A stretch of DNA of 64,000 bases from positions 62,001 to 126,000 of the forward strand of contig NZ_JAUHJQ010000003.1 in NCBI RefSeq assembly GCF_030412965.1, read 5' to 3'. Position 1 is the first letter of the stretch. Every line of letters begins with the position of its first letter. Position numbers and translations under genes: made by a program. The notes under the pieces are model-generated. The model was not told the origin of the DNA, ran no database searches, and saw only the letters and a program-made list of their open reading frames with translations. This DNA is from Nocardioides oceani. GTDB lineage: Bacteria; Actinomycetota; Actinomycetes; Propionibacteriales; Nocardioidaceae. This document shows, piece by piece, positions 40,026-48,480 of this stretch.

Positions 40026-41939
40026 ATGACGAGCACGCCGAACGCCCGGGACGCCATCGCCGCGCTCCAGGGGCACGAGGCGTGGGCGATCATCCGCCGG
40101 TCGACGCGGGCGGGGGACCGCGACAGCGTCGGCCTCGTCGGCGGCCGGCGCTCGGTGGTGGAGTCGCTGCTCGACGTACCCCTCGAGGAGGGGCCGCCGC
40201 AGGCCGGCCACATCGCCGACCGGCTGCTCGCGGTGCCGTTCCGCCAGGTGGCCGAGCGCGGGTTCGAGGCCCACGACGACGGCACGCCGCTGGTGGTGGT
40301 CGACGTGGAGACCGAGCTGGAGTTCTCCGTCGCCGAGGTGGTCGAGGCGATCGACGAGGTCGCGGTCGAGTTCAGCGACCGGGGCGGCTTCGAGACCGAC
40401 GACGAGGAGTACGGCAAGCTCGTCGAGGCGATCATCCGCGACGAGATCGGCCAGGGCGAGGGGGCGAACCTCGTCGTCGGCCGGCACTACCGCGCCCAGG
40501 TCGCCGACTGGGGTGCCGACAAGGCGCTGGCGGTCTTCCGCCGCCTGCTCGAGCGGGAGCGCGGGGCGTACTGGACCTTCGTCTTCTTCACCGGCGACCG
40601 CTACCTCATCGGCGCCAGCCCCGAGCGGCACGTGTCCATCCACGGCGGCGACGTCCGGATGAACCCGATCAGCGGCACCTTCCGCATCCCCCGCGACCCC
40701 GCCGCGGACGTCCGCGGCGAGCTGCTGGAGTTCCTGCGCGACGAGAAGGAGATCTACGAGCTCTTCATGGTCGTCGACGAGGAGCTGAAGATGATGTGCG
40801 ACATCTGCAACCAGGGCGGCCAGGTGCTCGGGCCGTTCCTGAAGCCGATGAGCCGCCTCGTCCACACCGAGTACCTCCTCGCCGGCCGCACCGACCGCGA
40901 CCCGCGCGAGGTGCTGCGCGACACGATGTACGCCGCCACCGTCACCGGCAGCCCGGTGGAGAACGCCTGCCGGCTGATCAAGGCCTACGAGACCGAGGGC
41001 CGCGGCTACTACGGCGCCGCGCTGGCCGTGCTGGGCCGCGACGCCGAGGGCGGGCCGGTCGTGGACAGCCCGATCGTCATCCGCACCGCCGACGTCGACC
41101 TCGAGGGCAACCTCAAGGTGACCGCCGGCGCGACCCTCGTGCGCGACTCCGACGCGGCGTACGAGGTCGCCGAGACCCACGCCAAGGCCGGCGGCATCCT
41201 CAGCGCCTTCGGGCTCGTGCCGGCGGCGCCGACGCCGGAGGTGAACGTCGCCGAGCTGGTCAACGACGAGGACGTCCTGCTGGCGCTCAACGCCCGCAAC
41301 CGCCGGCTCTCGTCGTTCTGGCTGACCGACCAGGGCGGCTCGGCGCCCGACCCGCGGCTGGCCGGCCGCAGCGCGGTGATCCTCGACGGCGAGGACGACT
41401 TCGTGAACATGCTGCGCCACGTCCTCGGCGTGCTCGGCATGACCAGCGAGGTCGTCCGCCACGAGGAGTACGTCGCCGGGTGCCTCGACGGGTACGACCT
41501 GGTGATCGTCGGGCCGGGCCCGGGCGACCCCCGCGACGACGCCGACCCGAAGATGGCCAACCTGCGCGCCGCCGTCGCGGGGCTGATGGAGAAGCGGGCG
41601 CCGTTCCTGGCCGTCTGCCTGGGCCACCAGGCGCTCTGCCACCAGCTCGGGATCCCGCTGACCTACAAGGACATCGTCTTCCAGGGCACCCAGTCGCCCG
41701 TGCCGCTCGAGGGCCGCACCGAGCGGGTCGGGTTCTACAACACCTTCGTGGGGCGCGTCGGCGAGGGCGACGCGGTGCCCGACGGCGTGCGCGTCGACAC
41801 CGACCCCGCGACCGGCGACGTGCACCACCTGGCGGGCCCGCACTACCGCGGCATCCAGTTCCACGCCGAGTCGATCCTCACCGAGCGCGGCTACGACCTG
41901 CTGCACGACTACGTCGTCGCGCTGCTGCTGGCCGACTGA
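40026..41939 (+). CDS. PhzE-like ADIC synthase (fused chorismate-utilising + amidotransferase domains)
   Basis: A 637-residue fusion. Residues about 1-425 form the chorismate-binding domain (PISGTFRIPRDP, MCDICNQGGQVLGPFLKPM, TVTGSPVENACRLI); about 440-637 form a class I glutamine amidotransferase with Cys531 (AVCLGHQ) and His613-x-Glu615 (QFHAES). Order and sequence match PhzE, which makes 2-amino-2-desoxyisochorismate for phenazines and related metabolites, more than bacterial TrpE. No PhzD, PhzF, PhzG or other biosynthetic genes are nearby. It could instead be an anthranilate synthase. A strong terminator follows at once. Confidence 0.85.
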   Translation: MTSTPNARDAIAALQGHEAWAIIRRSTRAGDRDSVGLVGGRRSVVESLLDVPLEEGPPQAGHIADRLLAVPFRQVAERGFEAHDDGTPLVVVDVETELEFSVAEVVEAIDEVAVEFSDRGGFETDDEEYGKLVEAIIRDEIGQGEGANLVVGRHYRAQVADWGADKALAVFRRLLERERGAYWTFVFFTGDRYLIGASPERHVSIHGGDVRMNPISGTFRIPRDPAADVRGELLEFLRDEKEIYELFMVVDEELKMMCDICNQGGQVLGPFLKPMSRLVHTEYLLAGRTDRDPREVLRDTMYAATVTGSPVENACRLIKAYETEGRGYYGAALAVLGRDAEGGPVVDSPIVIRTADVDLEGNLKVTAGATLVRDSDAAYEVAETHAKAGGILSAFGLVPAAPTPEVNVAELVNDEDVLLALNARNRRLSSFWLTDQGGSAPDPRLAGRSAVILDGEDDFVNMLRHVLGVLGMTSEVVRHEEYVAGCLDGYDLVIVGPGPGDPRDDADPKMANLRAAVAGLMEKRAPFLAVCLGHQALCHQLGIPLTYKDIVFQGTQSPVPLEGRTERVGFYNTFVGRVGEGDAVPDGVRVDTDPATGDVHHLAGPHYRGIQFHAESILTERGYDLLHDYVVALLLAD

Positions 41940-41971
41940 CCCCCGGAACGGCACCACACGACACACGGCAC

Positions 41972-42006
41972 AGCGGCCCCCACCCCGGACGGGGGTGGGG
42001 GCCGCT
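41972..42006. terminator. Strong bidirectional terminator
   Basis: Perfect 15-bp arms AGCGGCCCCCACCCC (41972-41986) and GGGGTGGGGGCCGCT (41992-42006) with a 5-nt loop GGACG, placed between the convergent ends of the ADIC synthase gene (41939) and the lamin-tail/phosphoesterase gene (42022). Confidence 0.85.
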
Positions 42007-42021
42007 GCTGTCAGGACCCGG

Positions 42022-45000
42022 TCAGCGCACCCGCAGGCGCACCACCGGGGCCCGGTCGCCGGCGGCGACGTCGCTGCCGCCGTAGGTCGCGAGGACCCGG
42101 TAGGAGCCGCGCACGAGCCGGGGCAGCCGCAGCACGGCCCGGCCGTCGACGAGGGTCGCGGCCAGGGTCCGCACGCGGCCCCCGCCCCGCACCGTGACGG
42201 TGACCGTGCCGGTCGGGACGAGGCCGGTAGCGCTCACCGCGACCTCGAGCCGGCCGCGCTCCCGGGCCCCGACGGGGCCGTCGAGCAGCCGGGCGCGGGC
42301 GGTGGTCGACGCGCGCTGGACGACGACCGTCGTGCTCGCCGAGGTCGACGGCGCGACCGCGGCCGGGTCGGCCGGGACGTAGGTCGCCGTCAGCTCGTGC
42401 CGCCCGACCGGCAGGTCGCCCGGCAGCAGCACGGTCGCGGAGCCGCCGGTCAGCGGCGCCGAGGCCACCAGCACGCCGCTCCGCCGGACCTCGACGGTGC
42501 CGGCCGCACCGCGTGCGGAGGCGACGGTCGCGGTCAGCGAGACGCGGCGGGCCGGCTCGGCGGCGTACCGCTGGGTGCGGCCGGACGCGGTCAGCGTGGT
42601 CGTCGACCGGGCGGCCTCCGGCGCCGAGACGGTGACCGTCAGCGGCTCGGAGGTCGACGCGGCGTGCGACGACCCGGCGGCCGGCTCGAACCGGGCGAGG
42701 ACCCGGTGCGTCCCGACGGGGAGGTCGGGCAGGCGCAGCTCGGCGCGGCCGGCGGTGACCGTGGCGGTGCCGAGCGGCCGGCCGTCGGCCGTGAGGAGGA
42801 GCGACCCGCTGACCGGACCGGTGCCGCCGCTCGCGGCGACCGTCGCGCGGACGAGCACCCGCTCCTGCTCCGGCGCGCCGAGGACCTGGCCGGCGCGGTC
42901 CGCGCCGAGGGTGGTCGTCGTGGCGGTGGCGCCGGGCGTGCCGGGCCCACCGGGGCCGCCCGTGCCGGGACCGCCGGGCGTGCCCGGGCCGGTCGCGGTG
43001 CCGACGGTGACCGGTGCGGAGGCGACGACCTGGCCGGTGGGGTCGGTGACCCGGGCGACCACGACCGAGCCGCGGGCGACGCCGGCCAGGTCCACCCGGG
43101 CCGGGCTGCCGGCCGGGACGGTGGCGGTGCCGACCTCGGTGGACCGGGAGGTGAGACCCCAGCCCTCGGTGGCCACGCTGCGCCGCGCGAGCAGGTCGAT
43201 CTTGGCGACGAACTCGTCGTCGCGCGCGTCGTAGCGGGCGTTGGCGCCGCGGAAGGCCGGCTCGTCGTACTTCCACGCCTCGAAGGTGTCCAGGTGCGGG
43301 GAGTAGGCGTTGACGGCCATCAGCTCGGCGTCGAGGTCGAGCTGGAGCAGCCGCTGGAAGCCGGTGTCGCGGTCGAGGGTGTCGGCGCGCGGCTCGGGCT
43401 GGGTGGAGCGGTAGCCCTGGTAGTCGGCGAGCATCTGGACGACCCGGCGCCCGGTCTCGCCGACGTTGCGGACCGCGACCACGTCGCCGGCGATCTCGGT
43501 GGCGTCGACCTGCTCCCCGGTGACCGGGTCGCCGTACTTCGTCGCGACGCCGTGGTAGTGGCCGCCGAGGACGAGGAAGACGTTGTCGCTCGGGGCGACC
43601 AGGTCGGACCAGATGTCCTCGCCGCGGGCGGTGTAGCGGCCGTTGCGGTTCTCGATGTCGCCCTCGGTGTTGAGGTAGCTGTGCGTCACCAGGACCACGT
43701 TGTGGCGCGGGTGCGCCGCCGCGACCGCACGGCCCCAGTCGATCTGCGCCTGGGTCGGGGCGTAGGGCAGGCTCAGGACGAGCAGGTCCAGGCCGTCGAC
43801 CTCGACGAAGTCGTAGTGCGCGGAGTTGTCGTCGGGGCCGTAGGAGGCGCCCCACCAGGACTCGCCGGAGTACATCGAGGGCCCGAAGTACTCGTTGTAG
43901 AGCCGGTTGTCGCGGCCCCACAGGTTGTCGTGGTTGCCCGGCAGCACGCCGTTGGGCACGTCGGCGTCGTTGAGCAGCTGCATGATCCGCTTGGCGGCGG
44001 CGAACTCCTTGCGGGCGCGGACCGGGTCGGCGTTGCCGGCGATCCAGTTCTCGATGATGTCGCCGCCGTTGGTGCTGTAGCCGATCTTGCGGGCGTCGGC
44101 GTTGGCGACCACCCAGGTCACCATCCGGCGGAAGACGTCGCGGAAGCCCTCGGAGAGGAACTGGGTGTCGGTCATGTGGTTGAGCGCGACGTCGTACTGC
44201 CAGGGGTCCAGGAACGCCTGGTCCTCGACGCCGACCTCGTCCACGGCGCCGCCGCGGGTGCGCGGCCCGTCGATGACCAGCACGTTGGCCCGCCCGTCGA
44301 GGACCGACGAGGCGGGGACGTGCGCGACGAGCGTCAGGTCGCCGTCGGCGCTGGGCACGGCGGCGTCGGCGAGCTGCCACGCAGTGCCGTCCCAGGTGTA
44401 GGCCTGCACCTCGTCGCGGCGCGGGGCGGTGCCGGTCCAGGTCAGCTCCACGCCGTCGGCCGGGACCTCGGCCACCGGCACCTCGAAGCGCTGGAAGGGG
44501 TACTCCGAGCCGGCCGACTCGGTGGTGAGCCCGGATGCCGCGTCGGCCGGCCGTTCGCCGTCGATCGACAGCGTGGCCGGGACCTTGCGGGGGGTCGTGC
44601 CGGTGAGGACACGCGCGCCCGTCGTCGGCAGCGGCTGCGCGGCGCGGACGCTGACCTGCAGCTCACCGCTGTCGGCGTCCTCGGTGGTCACGGTCGCGCG
44701 GTGGCCGGCGCCGGTCTCCTCGGTGGTCACCTGCGGCGTCCCGGGGGCGGTGACCCGGTCGACCGAGACCGGGTCGAGCTCGCCGGGCAGCGGCTCGGTG
44801 GGGTCGACCCAGGTGTGCTCGGCGAGGACACCGGGGGTGCGCTGGGCCACGACGAAGTTCTCCTCGTCGTCGGCGGTGCTGCGGGCGCGCTGGTAGGACT
44901 CGCCGAGGTCGGACTTGGCGAAGCCGCGGAGCGTGGAGCCGAAGGCGTTGCACGGGGAGTGCTCGACGGTCTCGTAGACCGCGACCGCGTCGACGAAGCG

Positions 45001-46518
45001 GCCCTGCGCGTCCGCGACGTACGCGCCGTACGTCGTGTCGGCGAGGCCGGTGCCGTAGACGGCGTCGGCGAGCGCGCGCAGCTCGGCGGGCGCCCCGTCG
45101 TCGGTGGCGAGCCAGACCTCGCCGGGCGCGAGCGTGACGTCGCCGAGGTCGGCGACCTGGGCGGGCGCCCCGCCCTGCCCGGTCGCGTAGCAGCGGGTCA
45201 GCGACCAGCCGTCGAGGTCGACCGGGGTGTCGCCGTAGTTGGCGATCTCGATGATCTCGTCGTTGTCGCCGGCCGGGCCGCCACCCGCGAGCTCGCTGAT
45301 GCGGATCGGGCCGCGGACGTTGGGCGCCGGCGGGGTGAGGTCGGCGCGTGCGGAGGCGACCCGCGGGCTGCGCTCCTGGGCCAGGAGGAAGTCCTGGGCG
45401 TTGTCGCCGGTGTCCGCGACGCGGTGGTAGGCCTCGCCGCGCAGCGCGTCGAGGTCCTCGGTGACCGGGTCGCCGTCGGTGCAGATGCTGTTCCGGTCGG
45501 CGTAGAACCCGACGCGGTCGACGATGCGGTCGTCGCGGCGGGTCAGCATCACGCCGAAGTCCCGGAAGTGCATGCCGGTGGTGTACGTCGCGTCGACCGC
45601 GACGCCGGGGCCGAGGCCGGCGGAGGTGTGCGCGACGAGGTACGACGCGCCGGGCGCGAGGAGGCCGCGGGGCAGCGAGCCGTTCTGCAGGTAGGTCGTG
45701 CCGTTCTCGCCGCACCGGTAGAGCTTGTAGCCGGTGATGTCGACCGGCTCGGTGCCGGTGTTGGTGAGCTCGACGTACTGGTTGACGTTGTTGCCGAGGA
45801 CGCCGTTGGTGACCTCGGTGATCTTCACCGGGCCCGGCGCCTCGGTGTCGGTGAGCGGGCCGGTCGCGTTGGGCGCGTCCGGGGTGCGCGTGGCCACCAC
45901 CCAGTCGACCTCGGGGTCGCCGGTCGTGGCGACCCGCTGGTGGCTCTGGTTCAGCCGGTGGTCGAGCGGCCGCTCGAGCGCGCGGTCGTCGCGGCCGCAG
46001 TCGCTGAAGACGCTGTCGTGGTAGAACCCCACGCGGTCCACGACCTGGTAGTCGGGCGTCTCGAGCCAGGCGCCGAAGCCGAACTCGTGCAGCGTCGACC
46101 CGCTCGCGTCGTAGTCCGCGTCGCGCTTGACGACCGCCTTGTTGGTGCTCGTCGGCGACCCCACGGTGTAGGTCTCGCCCGGGGCGAGCACGGTGCCGGC
46201 CGGCAGCACCTTCTGCGGGCCGTAGGCGTCGCCGGTCTGGCCGCAGCGCAGCAGCCGCCAGCCGGAGACGTCGACCGGCGCGGTGCCGAAGTTCGCGATC
46301 TCCATGAAGTCGTCGTTGGAGACGCGGTTGGCGTTGCTGGTCGCGCCGGCGCCTCCGTTGGCGATCTCGCTGATGAGGATCGAGGAGGTGGGGCCGGGCG
46401 GGGCCGCAGGGGCCGCGGAGGCGGCCGGCGCCAGGGGCGTGGTCGCCGGCAGCACGGTCGCGGCGAGCAGCGCGGTCAGCGCGCTGGAGGCCAGGACCAG
46501 CGGTCTGGGTGGGGTCAC
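42022..46518 (-). CDS. Giant secreted lamin-tail/metallophosphoesterase protein with Ig-like repeats
   Basis: A 1498-residue exported protein. Signal peptide about 1-36. Three lamin-tail-type domains follow (about 42-200, 235-385, 405-570), each opening with a segment like ILISEIANGG, KITEVTNG or IRISELAGG and containing paired Cys. A calcineurin-like phosphoesterase sits near 760-1010 (HMTDTQF, GNHDNLW, THSYLN, GGHYHG). A Gly/Pro linker and three or four Ig-like domains end VVRLRVR. It probably hydrolyses extracellular phosphodiesters or nucleotides, tethered by the lamin-tail domains. GTG 46518 with GAAAGG upstream was preferred over 46644. Confidence 0.9.
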   Translation of the reverse strand: MTPPRPLVLASSALTALLAATVLPATTPLAPAASAAPAAPPGPTSSILISEIANGGAGATSNANRVSNDDFMEIANFGTAPVDVSGWRLLRCGQTGDAYGPQKVLPAGTVLAPGETYTVGSPTSTNKAVVKRDADYDASGSTLHEFGFGAWLETPDYQVVDRVGFYHDSVFSDCGRDDRALERPLDHRLNQSHQRVATTGDPEVDWVVATRTPDAPNATGPLTDTEAPGPVKITEVTNGVLGNNVNQYVELTNTGTEPVDITGYKLYRCGENGTTYLQNGSLPRGLLAPGASYLVAHTSAGLGPGVAVDATYTTGMHFRDFGVMLTRRDDRIVDRVGFYADRNSICTDGDPVTEDLDALRGEAYHRVADTGDNAQDFLLAQERSPRVASARADLTPPAPNVRGPIRISELAGGGPAGDNDEIIEIANYGDTPVDLDGWSLTRCYATGQGGAPAQVADLGDVTLAPGEVWLATDDGAPAELRALADAVYGTGLADTTYGAYVADAQGRFVDAVAVYETVEHSPCNAFGSTLRGFAKSDLGESYQRARSTADDEENFVVAQRTPGVLAEHTWVDPTEPLPGELDPVSVDRVTAPGTPQVTTEETGAGHRATVTTEDADSGELQVSVRAAQPLPTTGARVLTGTTPRKVPATLSIDGERPADAASGLTTESAGSEYPFQRFEVPVAEVPADGVELTWTGTAPRRDEVQAYTWDGTAWQLADAAVPSADGDLTLVAHVPASSVLDGRANVLVIDGPRTRGGAVDEVGVEDQAFLDPWQYDVALNHMTDTQFLSEGFRDVFRRMVTWVVANADARKIGYSTNGGDIIENWIAGNADPVRARKEFAAAKRIMQLLNDADVPNGVLPGNHDNLWGRDNRLYNEYFGPSMYSGESWWGASYGPDDNSAHYDFVEVDGLDLLVLSLPYAPTQAQIDWGRAVAAAHPRHNVVLVTHSYLNTEGDIENRNGRYTARGEDIWSDLVAPSDNVFLVLGGHYHGVATKYGDPVTGEQVDATEIAGDVVAVRNVGETGRRVVQMLADYQGYRSTQPEPRADTLDRDTGFQRLLQLDLDAELMAVNAYSPHLDTFEAWKYDEPAFRGANARYDARDDEFVAKIDLLARRSVATEGWGLTSRSTEVGTATVPAGSPARVDLAGVARGSVVVARVTDPTGQVVASAPVTVGTATGPGTPGGPGTGGPGGPGTPGATATTTTLGADRAGQVLGAPEQERVLVRATVAASGGTGPVSGSLLLTADGRPLGTATVTAGRAELRLPDLPVGTHRVLARFEPAAGSSHAASTSEPLTVTVSAPEAARSTTTLTASGRTQRYAAEPARRVSLTATVASARGAAGTVEVRRSGVLVASAPLTGGSATVLLPGDLPVGRHELTATYVPADPAAVAPSTSASTTVVVQRASTTARARLLDGPVGARERGRLEVAVSATGLVPTGTVTVTVRGGGRVRTLAATLVDGRAVLRLPRLVRGSYRVLATYGGSDVAAGDRAPVVRLRVR

Positions 46519-46644
46519 GGGTGTTGCCTTTCGCGATGGACGCTCCCGCGGGCGCGGGGCAGCGCAACGCTCGCGACGCCGGGTGACCTCGGCGTGTCCG
46601 CTCGCGGCGCCGTCGGTGGCGCCGGCGTGAACACGCGGCGGCAC

Positions 46645-46650
46645 TAGCCT
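46645..46650 (+). promoter_or_regulatory. -10 box of probable leaderless pabA
   Basis: TAGCCT ends 7 nt before the GTG at 46658; no ribosome site precedes the start. Same spacing as at 40013 and 62693. Confidence 0.45.
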
Positions 46651-46657
46651 GGATCCC

Positions 46658-47227
46658 GTGCTCGCGGACGTGGTGGTGGTCGACCACCACGACTCCTACA
46701 CCTGGAACCTGGTCGACCTGGTCGCGCAGGTGACCGGCGTGCTCCCGACGGTCGTGCAGCACGACGAGGTGACCGCGGACGAGGTGCTCGCCCACGACCG
46801 GGTGGTCCTGTCACCCGGCCCGGGACGTCCCGACGACCCGGTCGACTTCCGCGTGGGCCGCGAGGTGCTGCGGGCCGGGACCCGGCCGGTGCTGGGCGTG
46901 TGCCTCGGCATGCAGGGCCTGGTGGCGGCGTACGGCGGTCGCGTCGAGCGGGTCGACCCCGCCCACGGGGTGGTGGCGCACGTGACCCACGACGGCCGCG
47001 GCGTGCTGTCCGGGCTGCCGCAGGGGTTCGCGGCGGTGCGCTACCACTCGCTGGCCGCCACGGTCGTGCCCGACTGCCTCGAGGTCAGCGCCCGCGCCGA
47101 GGACGGGACGGTGATGGGGGTGCGGCACCGCACGCTCCCGCTCGAGGGCGTCCAGTTCCATCCCGAGTCGGTGCTCTCCGAGCACGGCCTGCGGATCGTC
47201 GCTGCCTTCCTCGGGGGCCCGGGGTGA
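46658..47227 (+). CDS. pabA: Aminodeoxychorismate/anthranilate synthase component II
   Basis: A 189-residue class I glutamine amidotransferase. The triad is in GVCLGMQG (Cys) and QFHPES (His, Glu). DHHDSYTWNLVD and LSPGPGRP are the family's conserved motifs. It supplies ammonia to the PabB component whose gene overlaps its stop codon (GTGA). Sequence alone does not separate PabA from TrpG; pairing with a PabB-like gene favours the folate role. Confidence 0.9.
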   Translation: MLADVVVVDHHDSYTWNLVDLVAQVTGVLPTVVQHDEVTADEVLAHDRVVLSPGPGRPDDPVDFRVGREVLRAGTRPVLGVCLGMQGLVAAYGGRVERVDPAHGVVAHVTHDGRGVLSGLPQGFAAVRYHSLAATVVPDCLEVSARAEDGTVMGVRHRTLPLEGVQFHPESVLSEHGLRIVAAFLGGPG

Positions 47228-48480
47228 CCGGGGAGACCGGGGCGGCCGAGCGGGCCTTCGCCGAGGTCGCTGCCGCGCACCGGCGCTGCTTCTGGCTCGA
47301 GGCCGGGTCGGTGCTGGGGTGGCTCGACCACGACGACGTCTCCCTGTCCTACGACGCCGCGAGCCGGACGGTGACCCGGCACACCGGTGGCCGCGCCGAG
47401 GTGGTCGGCGAGGGCGCGGACGTCTTCGCGGCGCTCGAGGCCGAGCTCGCCACGGGCTCGGCGGACGACCGCTGGTTCGGCTACCTGGGCTACGCGTGCC
47501 GCCCCGACCTGCCCGCCCGCGCGGCACAGGGGGTCCCAGACGCGGTGTGGATGCGGCCCTCGCACGTCCGCCGGGTCGCGCACGCCGGGCCGGCGCCGAC
47601 CGCCGCGCGCATCGCCGCGCCGGTCGTCCCGGCCGCGCCCGGGTGGTACGCCGAGGCGTTCGACCGTGTCCAGGAGGCGCTGCGCGGCGGGCACAGCTAC
47701 GAGGTCAACCTGACCCACCGCGAGCAGGTGACGAGCGGGCTCGACCCCGTGGCGGCGTACCTCCGCCTGCGCCGGCTCAACCCCGCGCCGTACGCCGGGT
47801 TCCTCCAGCACGACGTCCCGGGCGCGCGGGCCTGGCTGCTCTCCAGCAGCCCCGAGCGGTACGCCGCCGTGCAGCCCGGCCCGGGCGGCGGCCGCACCGT
47901 GGAGACCCGGCCGATCAAGGGCACCACCGCGCGCGGCACGACGCCGGCCGAGGACGCGGCGGCGGCCGAGCGGCTGCGCACCGAGCAGCGCTACCGGGCC
48001 GAGAACCTCATGGTCGTCGACCTGCTGCGCAACGACCTGGCCACCGTGTGCGAGCCGGGCTCGGTGGAGGTGCCGGTGCTGATGGACGTGGAGTCCTACG
48101 CCAGCGTGCACCAGCTCGTCTCGACCGTCCGCGGCCGGCTCCGTCCCGAGATCTCGACCGTCGGTGCGCTGCGCGCGCTGTTCCCGGCCGGTTCGATGAC
48201 CGGCGCGCCGAAGCGGCGGACGATGGAGGTCGTCGACGCGGTGGAGGCGACGCCCCGCGGCATCTACGCCGGCGCGTTCGGGTGGGTGGCCGCCGACGGG
48301 AGCGCCGACCTCGGCGTCGTCATCCGGAGCCTGGTCACCGCCGGTGACGGTCGGTGGGAGCTGGGTACCGGTGGCGGCGTCACCGTCCACTCCGACGCAG
48401 ACTCCGAGCACGCCGAGGCACGATGGAAGGCGGAGCGGCTCCTCGCCGTCTTCGCGGACCCAGGAGGTAACCCCACGTGA
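47224..48480 (+). CDS. pabB: Aminodeoxychorismate synthase component I
   Basis: A 418-residue chorismate-binding enzyme with HSYEVNLTHREQV, SSSPERYAAV, the PabB-type RPIKGTT motif, RAENLMVVDLLRNDL and the C-terminal FPAGSMTGAPKRRTME. The Lys in PIKGT is the PabB residue that attacks chorismate, distinguishing it from TrpE (PIAGT). It makes 4-amino-4-deoxychorismate for folate. The lyase PabC is not adjacent. It overlaps pabA upstream and zwf downstream, each by 4 bp. Confidence 0.93.
   Translation: MTGETGAAERAFAEVAAAHRRCFWLEAGSVLGWLDHDDVSLSYDAASRTVTRHTGGRAEVVGEGADVFAALEAELATGSADDRWFGYLGYACRPDLPARAAQGVPDAVWMRPSHVRRVAHAGPAPTAARIAAPVVPAAPGWYAEAFDRVQEALRGGHSYEVNLTHREQVTSGLDPVAAYLRLRRLNPAPYAGFLQHDVPGARAWLLSSSPERYAAVQPGPGGGRTVETRPIKGTTARGTTPAEDAAAAERLRTEQRYRAENLMVVDLLRNDLATVCEPGSVEVPVLMDVESYASVHQLVSTVRGRLRPEISTVGALRALFPAGSMTGAPKRRTMEVVDAVEATPRGIYAGAFGWVAADGSADLGVVIRSLVTAGDGRWELGTGGGVTVHSDADSEHAEARWKAERLLAVFADPGGNPT

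Noticed and set aside
40026..41939. Phenazine gene cluster
   Set aside because: Only the PhzE-like gene is present; no PhzA/B/D/F/G-like genes occur in the window.
46519..46644. N-terminal extension of the lamin-tail protein (start 46644)
   Set aside because: The added Arg-rich residues would hide the signal peptide; GTG 46518 has GAAAGG upstream and an immediate signal sequence.
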